Positions 50,821 to 58,590 of a stretch of 64,000 nt of DNA are shown here, piece by piece. Below the pieces are notes generated by a model. The model was not told where the DNA came from and searched no databases. It saw only the letters and a list, made by a program, of their open reading frames with translations. Every line of letters begins with the position of its first letter. Position 1 is the stretch's first letter. The position numbers were made by a program, and so were the translations under genes. This DNA comes from an uncultured Oscillospiraceae bacterium (lineage in GTDB: Bacteria > Bacillota > Clostridia > Oscillospirales > Ruminococcaceae), in NCBI GenBank assembly GCA_934466475.1, contig CAKSLI010000009.1:1-64000 (forward strand), read 5' to 3'.

Positions 50821-51654
50821 TTATTCAGCTTCGTGGATATCCTTTATCGCCTGAGTTACCAGCTTCTTGAAAAGCGGAGCAACTCTGTCGGCTGTCTCCT
50901 GAACCTCGGCGTGGGTGAGGGGATTTACGGAAATGCCTGCGGCGAGATTACTTATGCAGGAGATACCGCATATCTCCATTCCGGCGTGGCGGGCGGCTGT
51001 CGCTTCAATGGCGGTGGACATTCCCACTGCGTCGGCGCCGAGGCGCTCGTAGGCGCGTATCTCTGCGGGAGTTTCGTACTGCGGACCTGTGGTCTGGATA
51101 TAAACGCCCTTTCGTAGCGGCACTCCGGCGGTAACTGCGGCGTTCTCAATTATTTTGCGGAGCCTGCGGCTGTAAACTTCTGACATATCCGGGAATCTCA
51201 CGCCAAGCTCGTCAATATTCTCGCCGATGAGCGGTGAGGGAACCGACATGGAGATCTGGTCGGTTATCAGCATGAGGTCGCCTGCATTGAAGCTGCGGTT
51301 TATGCCGCCCGCTGCGTTGGTCAGGAACAGCGTCTTTGCGCCCATAAGCTTCATCAGACGGACGGGAAGAACCACGTCCTGGGGCTTATAGCCCTCGTAG
51401 AAGTGCACTCTGCCCTGCATTGCGACAATGGGAACTCCCCCGGCATAACCGAATACGAAGCGCCCCTTATGTCCGGGGACGGTGGACACCGGGAATCCCT
51501 CGATATCGTGATAATCGAGGGTCTCGGCTACTTCCATAGTATCGGCGTAGTCGCCGAGGCCGCTTCCGAGTATCAGCGCGAGCTCCGGCTTGAAGCTCAC
51601 CTTTTGCTGCACGCACTCGAAGCATTTCATCAGCTTTTCGTAATTCTCGTTCAT
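50821..51654 (-). CDS. punA: purine nucleoside phosphorylase (trimeric type)
   Basis: A 277-residue phosphorylase that cleaves purine nucleosides with phosphate to base and ribose 1-phosphate. Motifs: LILGSGLGDYAD (phosphate loop, about residue 27), MQGRVHFYEGY (about 81), TNAAGGINRSF (about 112), GPQYETPAEIRAYE (about 193) and ISNLAAGISVNPL (about 236). The Glu in QYETP and the Asn in ISNLAAG are those that select 6-oxopurines, so inosine/guanosine rather than adenosine is expected. Overlaps the stop of the DUF2625-like gene. Confidence 0.93.
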   Translation of the reverse strand: MNENYEKLMKCFECVQQKVSFKPELALILGSGLGDYADTMEVAETLDYHDIEGFPVSTVPGHKGRFVFGYAGGVPIVAMQGRVHFYEGYKPQDVVLPVRLMKLMGAKTLFLTNAAGGINRSFNAGDLMLITDQISMSVPSPLIGENIDELGVRFPDMSEVYSRRLRKIIENAAVTAGVPLRKGVYIQTTGPQYETPAEIRAYERLGADAVGMSTAIEATAARHAGMEICGISCISNLAAGISVNPLTHAEVQETADRVAPLFKKLVTQAIKDIHEAE

Positions 51655-52274
51655 TCCTCGTCCTCCGTTTCTTCGGTCTCTTCCGCCTCGCCGGACAGCT
51701 TCTTCATTACGCCTATCTCAACGGTCAGCAGCTGCTCCATGGGTACTGCGGCGGCGGAGCGCTTTTCATCGCAGGGCTCCCAGAGCGGCGGGTAGAGGCT
51801 TATGCCCTTGTTTATTGGTATCTCATCGTAGATAACTCCGCGGCACTGCTTCTTGTAGTCGGAGTAGAAGCGGTCGAAGTCCTCCTTGTCGCACGCCCAG
51901 TCGATGAGCTCGTTGTAGTCCTCGCCGAATTCCTCAAACTGGAGCTCGTCCGGCATGAGGTAGAACAGCGTACCGGACTTGTCCAGCCCGAATACTCCTC
52001 CGAAAACGTCCTCGGCGACCGCTGTGAAGCCAAGCTCGGAGAGCTTTTCGTTGCGCTCGAAGAAATCGAACGCTCCGCAGCCGTAGATGCGCAGAATGCT
52101 GTTGACGGAGATCCCGCCTGTTCCTGCGAGCACAGCCGCAAGCGGTGAAAAATCCCCGCCGCCCTGCGCGAGCAGCTTCTTGGATTTTTCCTCGTCCGGG
52201 GGAAGTATCTCGATATCGCACTCGGAGCTTTCCAGCATGGAGCGGATACGTTCAAGCTGTAATTCGAAGGTCAT
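51651..52274 (-). CDS. DUF2625-like protein between ahcY and PNP
   Basis: A 207-residue cytoplasmic protein. GTGGISVNSILRIYGCGAFDFFERNEKL, DVFGGVFGLDKSGTLFYLMPDELQFEEFG and LIDWACDKEDFDRFYSDYKK recall the DUF2625 / SMI1-KNR4-like group; this is remembered similarity, not searched. The C-terminus is acidic (EAEETEETEDEE). The ATG at 52274 is the family-like start; the frame extends to 52325 inside ahcY. It begins 2 bp after the ahcY stop and overlaps the PNP start, so it is tightly coupled to both. Function unknown. Confidence 0.65.
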   Translation of the reverse strand: MTFELQLERIRSMLESSECDIEILPPDEEKSKKLLAQGGGDFSPLAAVLAGTGGISVNSILRIYGCGAFDFFERNEKLSELGFTAVAEDVFGGVFGLDKSGTLFYLMPDELQFEEFGEDYNELIDWACDKEDFDRFYSDYKKQCRGVIYDEIPINKGISLYPPLWEPCDEKRSAAAVPMEQLLTVEIGVMKKLSGEAEETEETEDEE

Positions 52275-52275
52275 G

Positions 52276-53532
52276 TTATACCTCCCAGCTTCCGAGATAT
52301 TTTTCCTGCTCGGGTGTGAGGGCATCTATCTCGATGTTCCAGCTCTTTATTTTGCGGAGCGCTACCTTGCGGTCTATTTCCCTGGGGACGTTGACGGTCA
52401 TGTGGTCTCCGGACTTAACTGCGGCGCTGTTCTTCGCGATGAACTCGGCGGAGAGCGCCTGGATAGCGAAGCTCATGTCCATTATCTCGGCGGGATGTCC
52501 GTCTCCGGCGGCGAGGTTCACCAGTCTGCCCTCGGCTATAACGAATACGGTGTTGCCGTTCGCCAGCTTATAGCCCATGATGTTGTTGCGTGCAAGGTAA
52601 GATTCCTGAGCTATTTCGCGGAGCTTCGCCATGTTGACCTCTACGTCAAAGTGACCTGCGTTGCAGCATATAGCGCCGTCCTTCATGTTGAGGAACGCTT
52701 CTTCGCCGATGACGTCCGCGCAGCCGGTGACTGTAACGAAGAAATCGCCGACCTTTGCAGCCTCGCGCATGGGCATTACCTTGAAGCCGTCCATTACCGC
52801 CTCCATAGCCTTTATCGGGTCTATCTCGGTGACGATGACGTCAGCGCCAAGTCCCTTTGCGCGCATGGCAACGCCCTTTCCGCACCAGCCGTAGCCTGCA
52901 ACGACTACGTTCTTTCCGGCAACGATAAGGTTTGTCGTGCGGTTGATACCGTCCCAGACGGACTGTCCGGTGCCGTAGCGGTTATCGAACAGGTGCTTGC
53001 AGTCCGCGTCATTTACAAGGACCATCGGGAACTTCAGCGCGCCCTCCTTGTCCATTGCCTTCAGGCGGATAATGCCGGTTGTGGTCTCCTCGCAGCCGCC
53101 CAGCACCTCCGGAATGAGCTCCGGATATTCGTTGTGAATGAGGTTCACGAGGTCTCCGCCGTCGTCGATTATCACGTTCGGGCGCGCCTTTATCACCTCG
53201 GAGATGTGGCGGTGGTATTCCTCGTCAGTGGCGCCGTGCCATGCGAATACGTTGAGCCCATCGTGCACCAGCGCTGCGGCAACATCGTCCTGCGTGGAGA
53301 GGGGGTTGCTTCCGGTGACGTACATCTCAGCTCCGCCTGCCGCCAGTACCTTGCAGAGGTACGCGGTCTTGGCCTCCAGATGAACGGAAAGCGCCACGCG
53401 CAGCCCGGCAAAGGGTCTGCTCTCGGAAAAATCCTTTTCAATGCCGTTAAGCAGGGGCATATTGCGCTTTACCCATGCTATCTTGCGTGCGCCGCTTTCC
53501 CAGAGGCCGGGGTTTCTTATCTCGTTTGACAT
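52276..53532 (-). CDS. ahcY: adenosylhomocysteinase (S-adenosylhomocysteine hydrolase)
   Basis: A 418-residue NAD-dependent hydrolase converting S-adenosylhomocysteine to adenosine and homocysteine, which relieves product inhibition of methyltransferases. SVHLEAKTAYLCKVLAAGGAEM, GSNPLSTQDDVAAAL, the substrate segment FAWHGATDEEYHRHI, NDADCKHLFDNRYGTGQS and the NAD-binding VVAGYGWCGKGVAMRAKGLGADV (residues about 216-238) are present, with HFDVEVNM near 295. GAGTAC-type weak ribosome site upstream (AAAGGAGTAC). Clostridia often use MTA/SAH nucleosidase plus LuxS instead, so this route is notable. Confidence 0.95.
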   Translation of the reverse strand: MSNEIRNPGLWESGARKIAWVKRNMPLLNGIEKDFSESRPFAGLRVALSVHLEAKTAYLCKVLAAGGAEMYVTGSNPLSTQDDVAAALVHDGLNVFAWHGATDEEYHRHISEVIKARPNVIIDDGGDLVNLIHNEYPELIPEVLGGCEETTTGIIRLKAMDKEGALKFPMVLVNDADCKHLFDNRYGTGQSVWDGINRTTNLIVAGKNVVVAGYGWCGKGVAMRAKGLGADVIVTEIDPIKAMEAVMDGFKVMPMREAAKVGDFFVTVTGCADVIGEEAFLNMKDGAICCNAGHFDVEVNMAKLREIAQESYLARNNIMGYKLANGNTVFVIAEGRLVNLAAGDGHPAEIMDMSFAIQALSAEFIAKNSAAVKSGDHMTVNVPREIDRKVALRKIKSWNIEIDALTPEQEKYLGSWEV

Positions 53533-53567
53533 TTTTGTACTCCTTTATTTTCAGTAAATATTTGGTC

Positions 53568-53719
53568 ACCTCTAAAAACCTTGTTTGAGTGAAAATGTGT
53601 ATAGCACACCGACTGCTTCTTCAAACCTCCTCGTAAGGCATACAGCCTTACTTCGTCAGCTTTCATCGCATTCGGCGCACTCTACCCATTTTCCCTTTTC
53701 AAACCGATTTTTAGAGGTT
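53568..53719. repeat. MITE-like element, full-length imperfect palindrome
   Basis: About 152 bp. The ends ACCTCTAAAAACC (53568-53580) and CGATTTTTAGAGGTT (53705-53719) are inverted repeats whose similarity continues inward for roughly 45 bp. The exact centre is the perfect hairpin GTAAGGC-ATACA-GCCTTAC (53633-53651). No coding capacity. Fills most of the gap between ahcY and the SOD-like gene. Confidence 0.65.
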
Positions 53720-53727
53720 CCCATTTG

Positions 53728-54219
53728 TTACAGTACTTCCGTGAATAATCCGCAGGCTATCCGCTTCCCGGAATTGCCAGCGGGCTGTGACGTGAAATCA
53801 TCAGGCATGGAGTGCAGCACCAGTGGCTTACCGGAGAAATCCGCTATCCGCGCCTTTCCGAGGAACACCTCCATAGCGGCGCAGCCGTTTTCGTCCGAGA
53901 ATATCGGCGGCATATCACCTATATGATACGGGTGACGGGCGCACCATGTTCCATCGGGGCAGTTTTTGAGGTGGCTGCCCGCCTGCATGAACGGCTCCTC
54001 TCCGTCAATATCCCCGCAGATCAGCCCGTCGTGCACATGGAACCCGAATACCCTGTCCGGCGGGAGCCCTTCAAATTCCGCCTGGATATAGAGCGATCCG
54101 TCCAGCCAGTAGGCGAACACAAGCCCCTCTATATCCGGGTGCTCCGCACTGCCGCGGAGGGTCCCCATAAGCGCCGGACGCTCTGACGCAAGGTATGAGA
54201 ATCTGTTTATCTGCTGCAA
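53728..54219 (-). CDS. Cu/Zn superoxide dismutase-like protein, no signal peptide
   Basis: A 163-residue SODC-family protein. GFHVHDG (His61, His63), AGSHLKNC (His83), RHPYHIGDMPP (His96, His99, Asp102), VLHSMPDDF (His126) and GNSGKRIACGLF (Arg133, Cys136, pairing with Cys68) cover the copper and zinc ligands, the active-site arginine and the disulfide cysteines. No signal peptide or lipobox is seen, so it would be cytoplasmic, unusual for bacterial Cu/Zn SOD. TTG start with GAGAGGTGC upstream. Last gene of the two-component/pheA operon. A structural or metal-binding role without dismutase activity remains possible. Confidence 0.82.
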   Translation of the reverse strand: MQQINRFSYLASERPALMGTLRGSAEHPDIEGLVFAYWLDGSLYIQAEFEGLPPDRVFGFHVHDGLICGDIDGEEPFMQAGSHLKNCPDGTWCARHPYHIGDMPPIFSDENGCAAMEVFLGKARIADFSGKPLVLHSMPDDFTSQPAGNSGKRIACGLFTEVL

Positions 54220-54266
54220 TTTTCTGCACCTCTCTTTCAGGAGAGTATATGCAGACTCCTGCCGGA

Positions 54267-54893
54267 TTACGACTGCGAGAGCTCCTCAAGCTGATTTGCT
54301 AGCTCCTCTTCAAGGCTGCTGTAAAACAGCGTGAACAGGATATCCGCGCTTCCAAGCAGGAACACGTTGCGGTTGTTCACCGCCGCAAGCCCAGGAACAT
54401 AGGCGTAGATGTAGCCCTTGTACCATTCCGCGTCATAGGCGGGAATGGGCTTTCCGGTCTTTACCAGGCGGCGGATATCCTCAAAGTCGTCCGGGATAAC
54501 ATTCTCAAAATTCCCGGCTCCCTTGGATATCACCAGGTCGAAAATGGACTTTATCTGCTTGTCGCTCAGCACTCCTCCGGAGGTCTTTACGTAGCGCAGC
54601 ACCGGCAGCCTTACCGCAAAGGAATACACCATAAGCGGAAGCACACGCTCATATTCGGGCGTGTTCATGGCGGCGCAGCGCTCCTTGTCCAGCTTTATGC
54701 CGGTGTTGTAGAGGCATGCGGTGTCGGTGATGTCGTTCAGCGCTATCCGGAAGATATCCCTGATGTTGATGTTATAGAAGTCCTTGTCGGACACCATATA
54801 GATGTATTTCATGGCGTTGAACAGGGAAACTCCCGCCTTTACCACGGTTTCAGATATGGTGGTGAACGCTGTGCGTTCGCTCAGAAAATCCAT
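54267..54893 (-). CDS. protein of unknown function in a two-component operon
   Basis: A 208-residue protein not recognised. It looks globular and mostly helical with a mid-length hydrophobic stretch (NRNVFLLGSADILFTLFYSS, residues about 174-193) and an acidic C-terminus. No signal peptide. It starts 5 bp downstream of the histidine kinase stop and precedes the SOD-like gene, so it is probably part of the sensor system's operon. No function can be assigned. Confidence 0.6.
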   Translation of the reverse strand: MDFLSERTAFTTISETVVKAGVSLFNAMKYIYMVSDKDFYNINIRDIFRIALNDITDTACLYNTGIKLDKERCAAMNTPEYERVLPLMVYSFAVRLPVLRYVKTSGGVLSDKQIKSIFDLVISKGAGNFENVIPDDFEDIRRLVKTGKPIPAYDAEWYKGYIYAYVPGLAAVNNRNVFLLGSADILFTLFYSSLEEELANQLEELSQS

Positions 54894-54897
54894 GTTG

Positions 54898-56046
54898 TCA
54901 GTCCTTTCCGCTGAGATTCAGCTCGCTGCGGCTGCTGTTCTGCCCCAGGAGATTCCCTCCGTCCGGCAGAATCACGGTAAATTCAGTGCCTTTGCCGAGG
55001 TCGCTCTGCACGCCTATCCTGCCGCCGCAGAGCTCTACTATCTTCTTTGCAAGCGGCAGTCCCAGACCGTTGCCTTTGGTGGAGTGCGAGCTGTCCGACT
55101 GGTAGAATTTCTCGAAGATATGCGGCAGCGCCTGTTTTGAGATCCCCGCGCCGTTGTCGCGTATCCTTATCGTGATCACTCCCGCATTGCGGTGGCAGCT
55201 CACGAATATGCTGCCGCCGGGCGGCGTGAATTTCACGGCGTTGTCAAACAGGTTGTTCCAGACGTGGGAGAGCATCTGCTCGTTCCAGTAAAACGTCACA
55301 TCGTCCAGCTCCATGGAGAGGTCGATGTTTTTCTCTGACCACTGCGGCTCCAGCCGGAGCATGCAGTTCCTGAGCTGCTCGTCAAGGGAGAAGTTCTTCT
55401 TTTCGGTGATGACCTCGCTGGTTTCCAGTTTTGTAAGGAGCAGCGTGTTCGCTGACATTCCGGTGAGGTAGTCGGTTTCCTCCAGGATTATCCGGGAAAA
55501 TTCCTTCTGCTGCTCCGGCGTGAGGTTTCCCTCGTAGAGCTGCTGAGCAAAGCCGCGTATGGAAACGAGCGGCGTCTTGAATTCATGCGAGAAGCTCGCG
55601 ATGAAATCGTTGTTGAACATTGCAGTGCTGTTAAGCTCCCGGGTCATTTCGTTGAACACCCGGATAAGGTCGGAAAGCTCGCGCACTGTGTGCTTTTCAG
55701 CCCAGCCCATGTCCACCTGCACGGTGTAATCTCCCTCGGAGACGCGCTTGGTGGCGCGGATAAGCTCCGCCAGTGGCTTCAGGAAAAGGCTGCCCGCGAT
55801 GAACGACAGCAGAGTGCCTATTACTATGCTGCTGACCACGGCGGCTATGATGTTCTCGGTATCGCTGCTTCCGTTGGATACTACCATGTCGATCGCAATA
55901 CGCGCGGTGAATGAAAGCACGTCTGCTGAGACTGTTATCATCAGGATGAGCAGGCTGAGTTTAAGTCCCAGGCGGGTCAGGGCTGGGTACCTGCGTCTCC
56001 TGAGCTTTATGTGAGGTGCCTGTTGGTTTCGTTTTTTCAGCTTCAT
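54898..56046 (-). CDS. two-component sensor histidine kinase
   Basis: A 382-residue membrane sensor kinase. Two membrane helices (LGLKLSLLILMITVSADVLSF, about 26-46; IIAAVVSSIVIGTLLSFIAGSLFL, about 66-89) flank a short loop. A HAMP domain comes next, then HisKA with the phospho-His in FSHEFKTPLVSIRGF (His about residue 152). The HATPase domain carries N, G1 and G2 boxes (NNLFDNAVKFTPPGG, RDNGAGISKQAL, KGNGLGLPLAKKI). The extracytoplasmic sensor is very small, so it may sense the membrane or a partner. Overlaps its response regulator gene (ATGA). Confidence 0.93.
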   Translation of the reverse strand: MKLKKRNQQAPHIKLRRRRYPALTRLGLKLSLLILMITVSADVLSFTARIAIDMVVSNGSSDTENIIAAVVSSIVIGTLLSFIAGSLFLKPLAELIRATKRVSEGDYTVQVDMGWAEKHTVRELSDLIRVFNEMTRELNSTAMFNNDFIASFSHEFKTPLVSIRGFAQQLYEGNLTPEQQKEFSRIILEETDYLTGMSANTLLLTKLETSEVITEKKNFSLDEQLRNCMLRLEPQWSEKNIDLSMELDDVTFYWNEQMLSHVWNNLFDNAVKFTPPGGSIFVSCHRNAGVITIRIRDNGAGISKQALPHIFEKFYQSDSSHSTKGNGLGLPLAKKIVELCGGRIGVQSDLGKGTEFTVILPDGGNLLGQNSSRSELNLSGKD

Positions 56047-56729
56047 GGCTGCTCCTGCGTGGTCTTTACCGCCTTATAGCCGAGTCCCCTGACGGTGACT
56101 ATCTGGAAATCCCTGTTGTCCTTCAGGCGCTCGCGCAGGCGGTTTATGTGGACGTCCACCGTTCGCGCCTCGCTTTCGCTGTCCATGTCCCAGAATTCCT
56201 CCATGAGCTGTGCGCGGGTGAAGGTCTTGTTCGGGAATGACAGCAGCTTGAACAGTATCTGGAATTCCTTCTTTGGTATCTGGAGCCCGGCTCCGTCCTG
56301 CACCACCGTGAACGAGTTGTATATCAGTCTTGTGCTCCCCACGGTTATCTCCTGCTCCTCGGATATCTTGGAGCGGCGCAGCAGGGCGCGTATGCGGAGT
56401 ATCATCTCCACGTCGTCCACCGGCTTCACCATGAAATCGTCCGTCCCCATGAGGAATGACTTGCGGATATCCTGGGCGCTGTCCCGGGCGGTGATTATCA
56501 GCACCGGAATATTGCTTCCGGTATCCCGCAGGGTCTTTAAGAAAGTGTAGCCGTCCATAGTGGGCATCATAAGGTCAAGAATAACAAGGTCGATGTGCAT
56601 ATTTTCGAGGAGCTTCAGCGCCTCTGCGCCGTCTCCGGCGGTATACGGCTGGTAGCCGTTCTTTTCAAGAGTGTATTCGTACAGGCGGCGTATGTGCGCC
56701 TGATCGTCTACCACGAGAATGTTGAACAC
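56043..56729 (-). CDS. OmpR/PhoB family response regulator
   Basis: A 228-residue regulator. Receiver domain with VDDQ near residue 8 and phospho-Asp in LVILDLMMPTMDGY (about 52), Thr in LIITARDSA and Lys in DFMVKPVDD. The C-terminal winged helix has FQILFKLLSFPNKTFTRAQL and RTVDVHINRLRERL. GTG start with AAAGGAG 10 nt upstream. Cognate of the kinase encoded immediately downstream, and lies 23 bp after ispD. Confidence 0.94.
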   Translation of the reverse strand: MFNILVVDDQAHIRRLYEYTLEKNGYQPYTAGDGAEALKLLENMHIDLVILDLMMPTMDGYTFLKTLRDTGSNIPVLIITARDSAQDIRKSFLMGTDDFMVKPVDDVEMILRIRALLRRSKISEEQEITVGSTRLIYNSFTVVQDGAGLQIPKKEFQILFKLLSFPNKTFTRAQLMEEFWDMDSESEARTVDVHINRLRERLKDNRDFQIVTVRGLGYKAVKTTQEQP

Positions 56730-56751
56730 CTGGTGCCTGCTCCTTTCGGGT

Positions 56752-57426
56752 CTATTTCTGTCTGAGTACCGCTTCAGCTATCGCCAGATCCTGCGGGCGG
56801 GTTATCTTCATGTTGCAGGCAGTCACGGGAGTGACGTGCACCTGCTCCCCGCACAGCTCCAGCAGGGCGCTGTCGTCTGTGAGGGATTCCGCGCGGCTCC
56901 CGAGCCGTTCAAGGCAGGAGAGGTACAGATCCTTTCTGAATGCCTGCGGCGTCTGGGCGGCGAAAAGAGTGCTTCTGTCCGGGGTGGACTCCACGTATCC
57001 GCCGGAGCACTGCTTTATCGTGTCAGTCACGGGAGCTGCGGCTATTGCTCCGCCGGATTCCACCGCGTCGGAGAGCACGCGGTCGATATCCTCGGTGGGG
57101 ATAAGCGGTCGGGCTCCATCGTGTATAGCTATATAGCCGCACTCCGGGGAGACATGTTCCAGCGCATTTTTTACGGACAGCGCCCTGGTGGAGCCGCCGG
57201 CGGTGACGGCGCGGAGCTTGTCCACACCGTATTCTGCGCAGAGGGCGCGGTAAGTTTCCTCCTGACCGGAGGGTACCGCGAGGATTATCTCCGAAACCAT
57301 TCCGGAGCGCTGGAATGCAAGCGCGCTCCTTATCACGACAGGGACTCCGTCCAGGAGCGTCAGCTGCTTGTTTATCCCGTTCATTCTGGAGGCGCTGCCC
57401 CCGGCCAGTATCAAAGCGGAAAACAT
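56752..57426 (-). CDS. ispD: 2-C-methyl-D-erythritol 4-phosphate cytidylyltransferase IspD
   Basis: A 224-residue nucleotidyltransferase, step three of the MEP pathway, making CDP-methylerythritol, the substrate that the ispE product phosphorylates. MFSALILAGGSASRMNGINKQ (CTP-binding loop with Arg and Lys), VTAGGSTRALSVKNAL, IHDGARPLI, AAPVTDTIKQ, TPQAFRKDLY and the closing NMKITRPQDLAIAEAVL are all present. The ATG at 57426 follows GGAGGGCGT. The pheA stop is 10 bp upstream. Confidence 0.94.
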   Translation of the reverse strand: MFSALILAGGSASRMNGINKQLTLLDGVPVVIRSALAFQRSGMVSEIILAVPSGQEETYRALCAEYGVDKLRAVTAGGSTRALSVKNALEHVSPECGYIAIHDGARPLIPTEDIDRVLSDAVESGGAIAAAPVTDTIKQCSGGYVESTPDRSTLFAAQTPQAFRKDLYLSCLERLGSRAESLTDDSALLELCGEQVHVTPVTACNMKITRPQDLAIAEAVLRQK

Positions 57427-57436
57427 ACGCCCTCCG

Positions 57437-58570
57437 TCAGTCCACTGACAGGAAATTTCCGTGCAGGCGGAAATATCCGTATTCTGATTCAAAGTTGTTC
57501 AGCAGCCGGAGCACCACGGGCTGGTCGATGTTCCCGCGGAACTCAAGGTAGAACATCACCTCGTTCTCATCGCGGCGGAACTCCAGCGGGAGCGGCTTGC
57601 TGGTTATCTTGGTGAGGTCGAGCTCGTTCACTGCGAACTTGGTCAGCATGCGGTAGAGCGAGCCGGAGATGTGCGGCAGTGAAACCGACACGGAAATGGT
57701 GTCTGCGCCGTCATAGACCTCGATATTCTTTGAAATGCAGATAAATCTTGTCGCATTGTTGGGGTCGGCGGCTATTGCGGGGTTCACGATGTCCAGACCG
57801 TGGAGCTCCGCGCACTCGCGGGAGCAGATACAGCCAAGCTCATTGCTGCGGTTTTCGGCGACCATCTGCGCAGCCATGGCGTTGTTCGCGTACGGGATAA
57901 CGGTGAGCTCCGGGCGGGAGGCGGTGTATTCCCCGCACTGGCGTATAGCCTGCTCGTGCCCGAAGAGTATCTTTATGTCCTGCTCCCTTACTCCGTGCTT
58001 TGCGGCGAGAACGTGGGTGCAGGGAACGGTCACGGTTCGGTTGATGTAGACCCCGTGCTTTTCAAGCAGCTCCATGTTTGCGGTGACCTCTCCGGCGGTG
58101 CTGTTTTCTACCGGCACAACGCCGTAATCCGCGTCGCCGCGCTCCACAGCCTCGAAAACCTCGGCGAAGCTTGCGTGGAAGGTTATCCTGCCATCGCTGA
58201 ACAGCTTCTGTGCCGCCGCGTGGCCGTAGGCTCCGGCTATGCCCTGGACCGCAACGTCAGGGTCGCGCTTTATCTCCGAAACGTGGGGAATCGGCACGGC
58301 GGGAGTTATCGTGTTGTTCTGACCGCACTTCGATATGTCCATGATGTTGGTGAACAGGAACTCCGCAGAGCTTTTCAGCTCCTCGGGGGAGCGGTCGCGC
58401 ACGGAGGCGATTATCGCCTTTTCGCGCTCGCTCTGGAACACCACCATATTATGCTCCGCCTTGTACTGAGCCACCTTGCAGGTCAGCCCCATGCGCTTCT
58501 TGAAAAGCTTAAGCAGCTGATCGTCTATTACGTCTATATTTTTTCTGATCTCTCCTAAATCCAGCTCCAT
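57437..58570 (-). CDS. pheA: bifunctional chorismate mutase/prephenate dehydratase (PheA)
   Basis: A 377-residue P-protein of phenylalanine synthesis. The N-terminal AroQ chorismate mutase spans residues about 1-85 (LGEIRKNIDVIDDQLLKLFKKRM). A prephenate dehydratase domain (about 105-285; GIAGAYGHAAAQKLF, VPVENSTAGEVTANMELL, NNATRFICIS) and a C-terminal ACT domain (about 292-370, SVSLPHISGSLYRMLTKF) for phenylalanine feedback follow. Note GIAGAYGHAA where many enzymes have GxxGSYS. It starts 20 bp after the pseudokinase stop. Confidence 0.94.
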   Translation of the reverse strand: MELDLGEIRKNIDVIDDQLLKLFKKRMGLTCKVAQYKAEHNMVVFQSEREKAIIASVRDRSPEELKSSAEFLFTNIMDISKCGQNNTITPAVPIPHVSEIKRDPDVAVQGIAGAYGHAAAQKLFSDGRITFHASFAEVFEAVERGDADYGVVPVENSTAGEVTANMELLEKHGVYINRTVTVPCTHVLAAKHGVREQDIKILFGHEQAIRQCGEYTASRPELTVIPYANNAMAAQMVAENRSNELGCICSRECAELHGLDIVNPAIAADPNNATRFICISKNIEVYDGADTISVSVSLPHISGSLYRMLTKFAVNELDLTKITSKPLPLEFRRDENEVMFYLEFRGNIDQPVVLRLLNNFESEYGYFRLHGNFLSVD

Positions 58571-58590
58571 GCAGTTGGTTCTCCTCTGTT

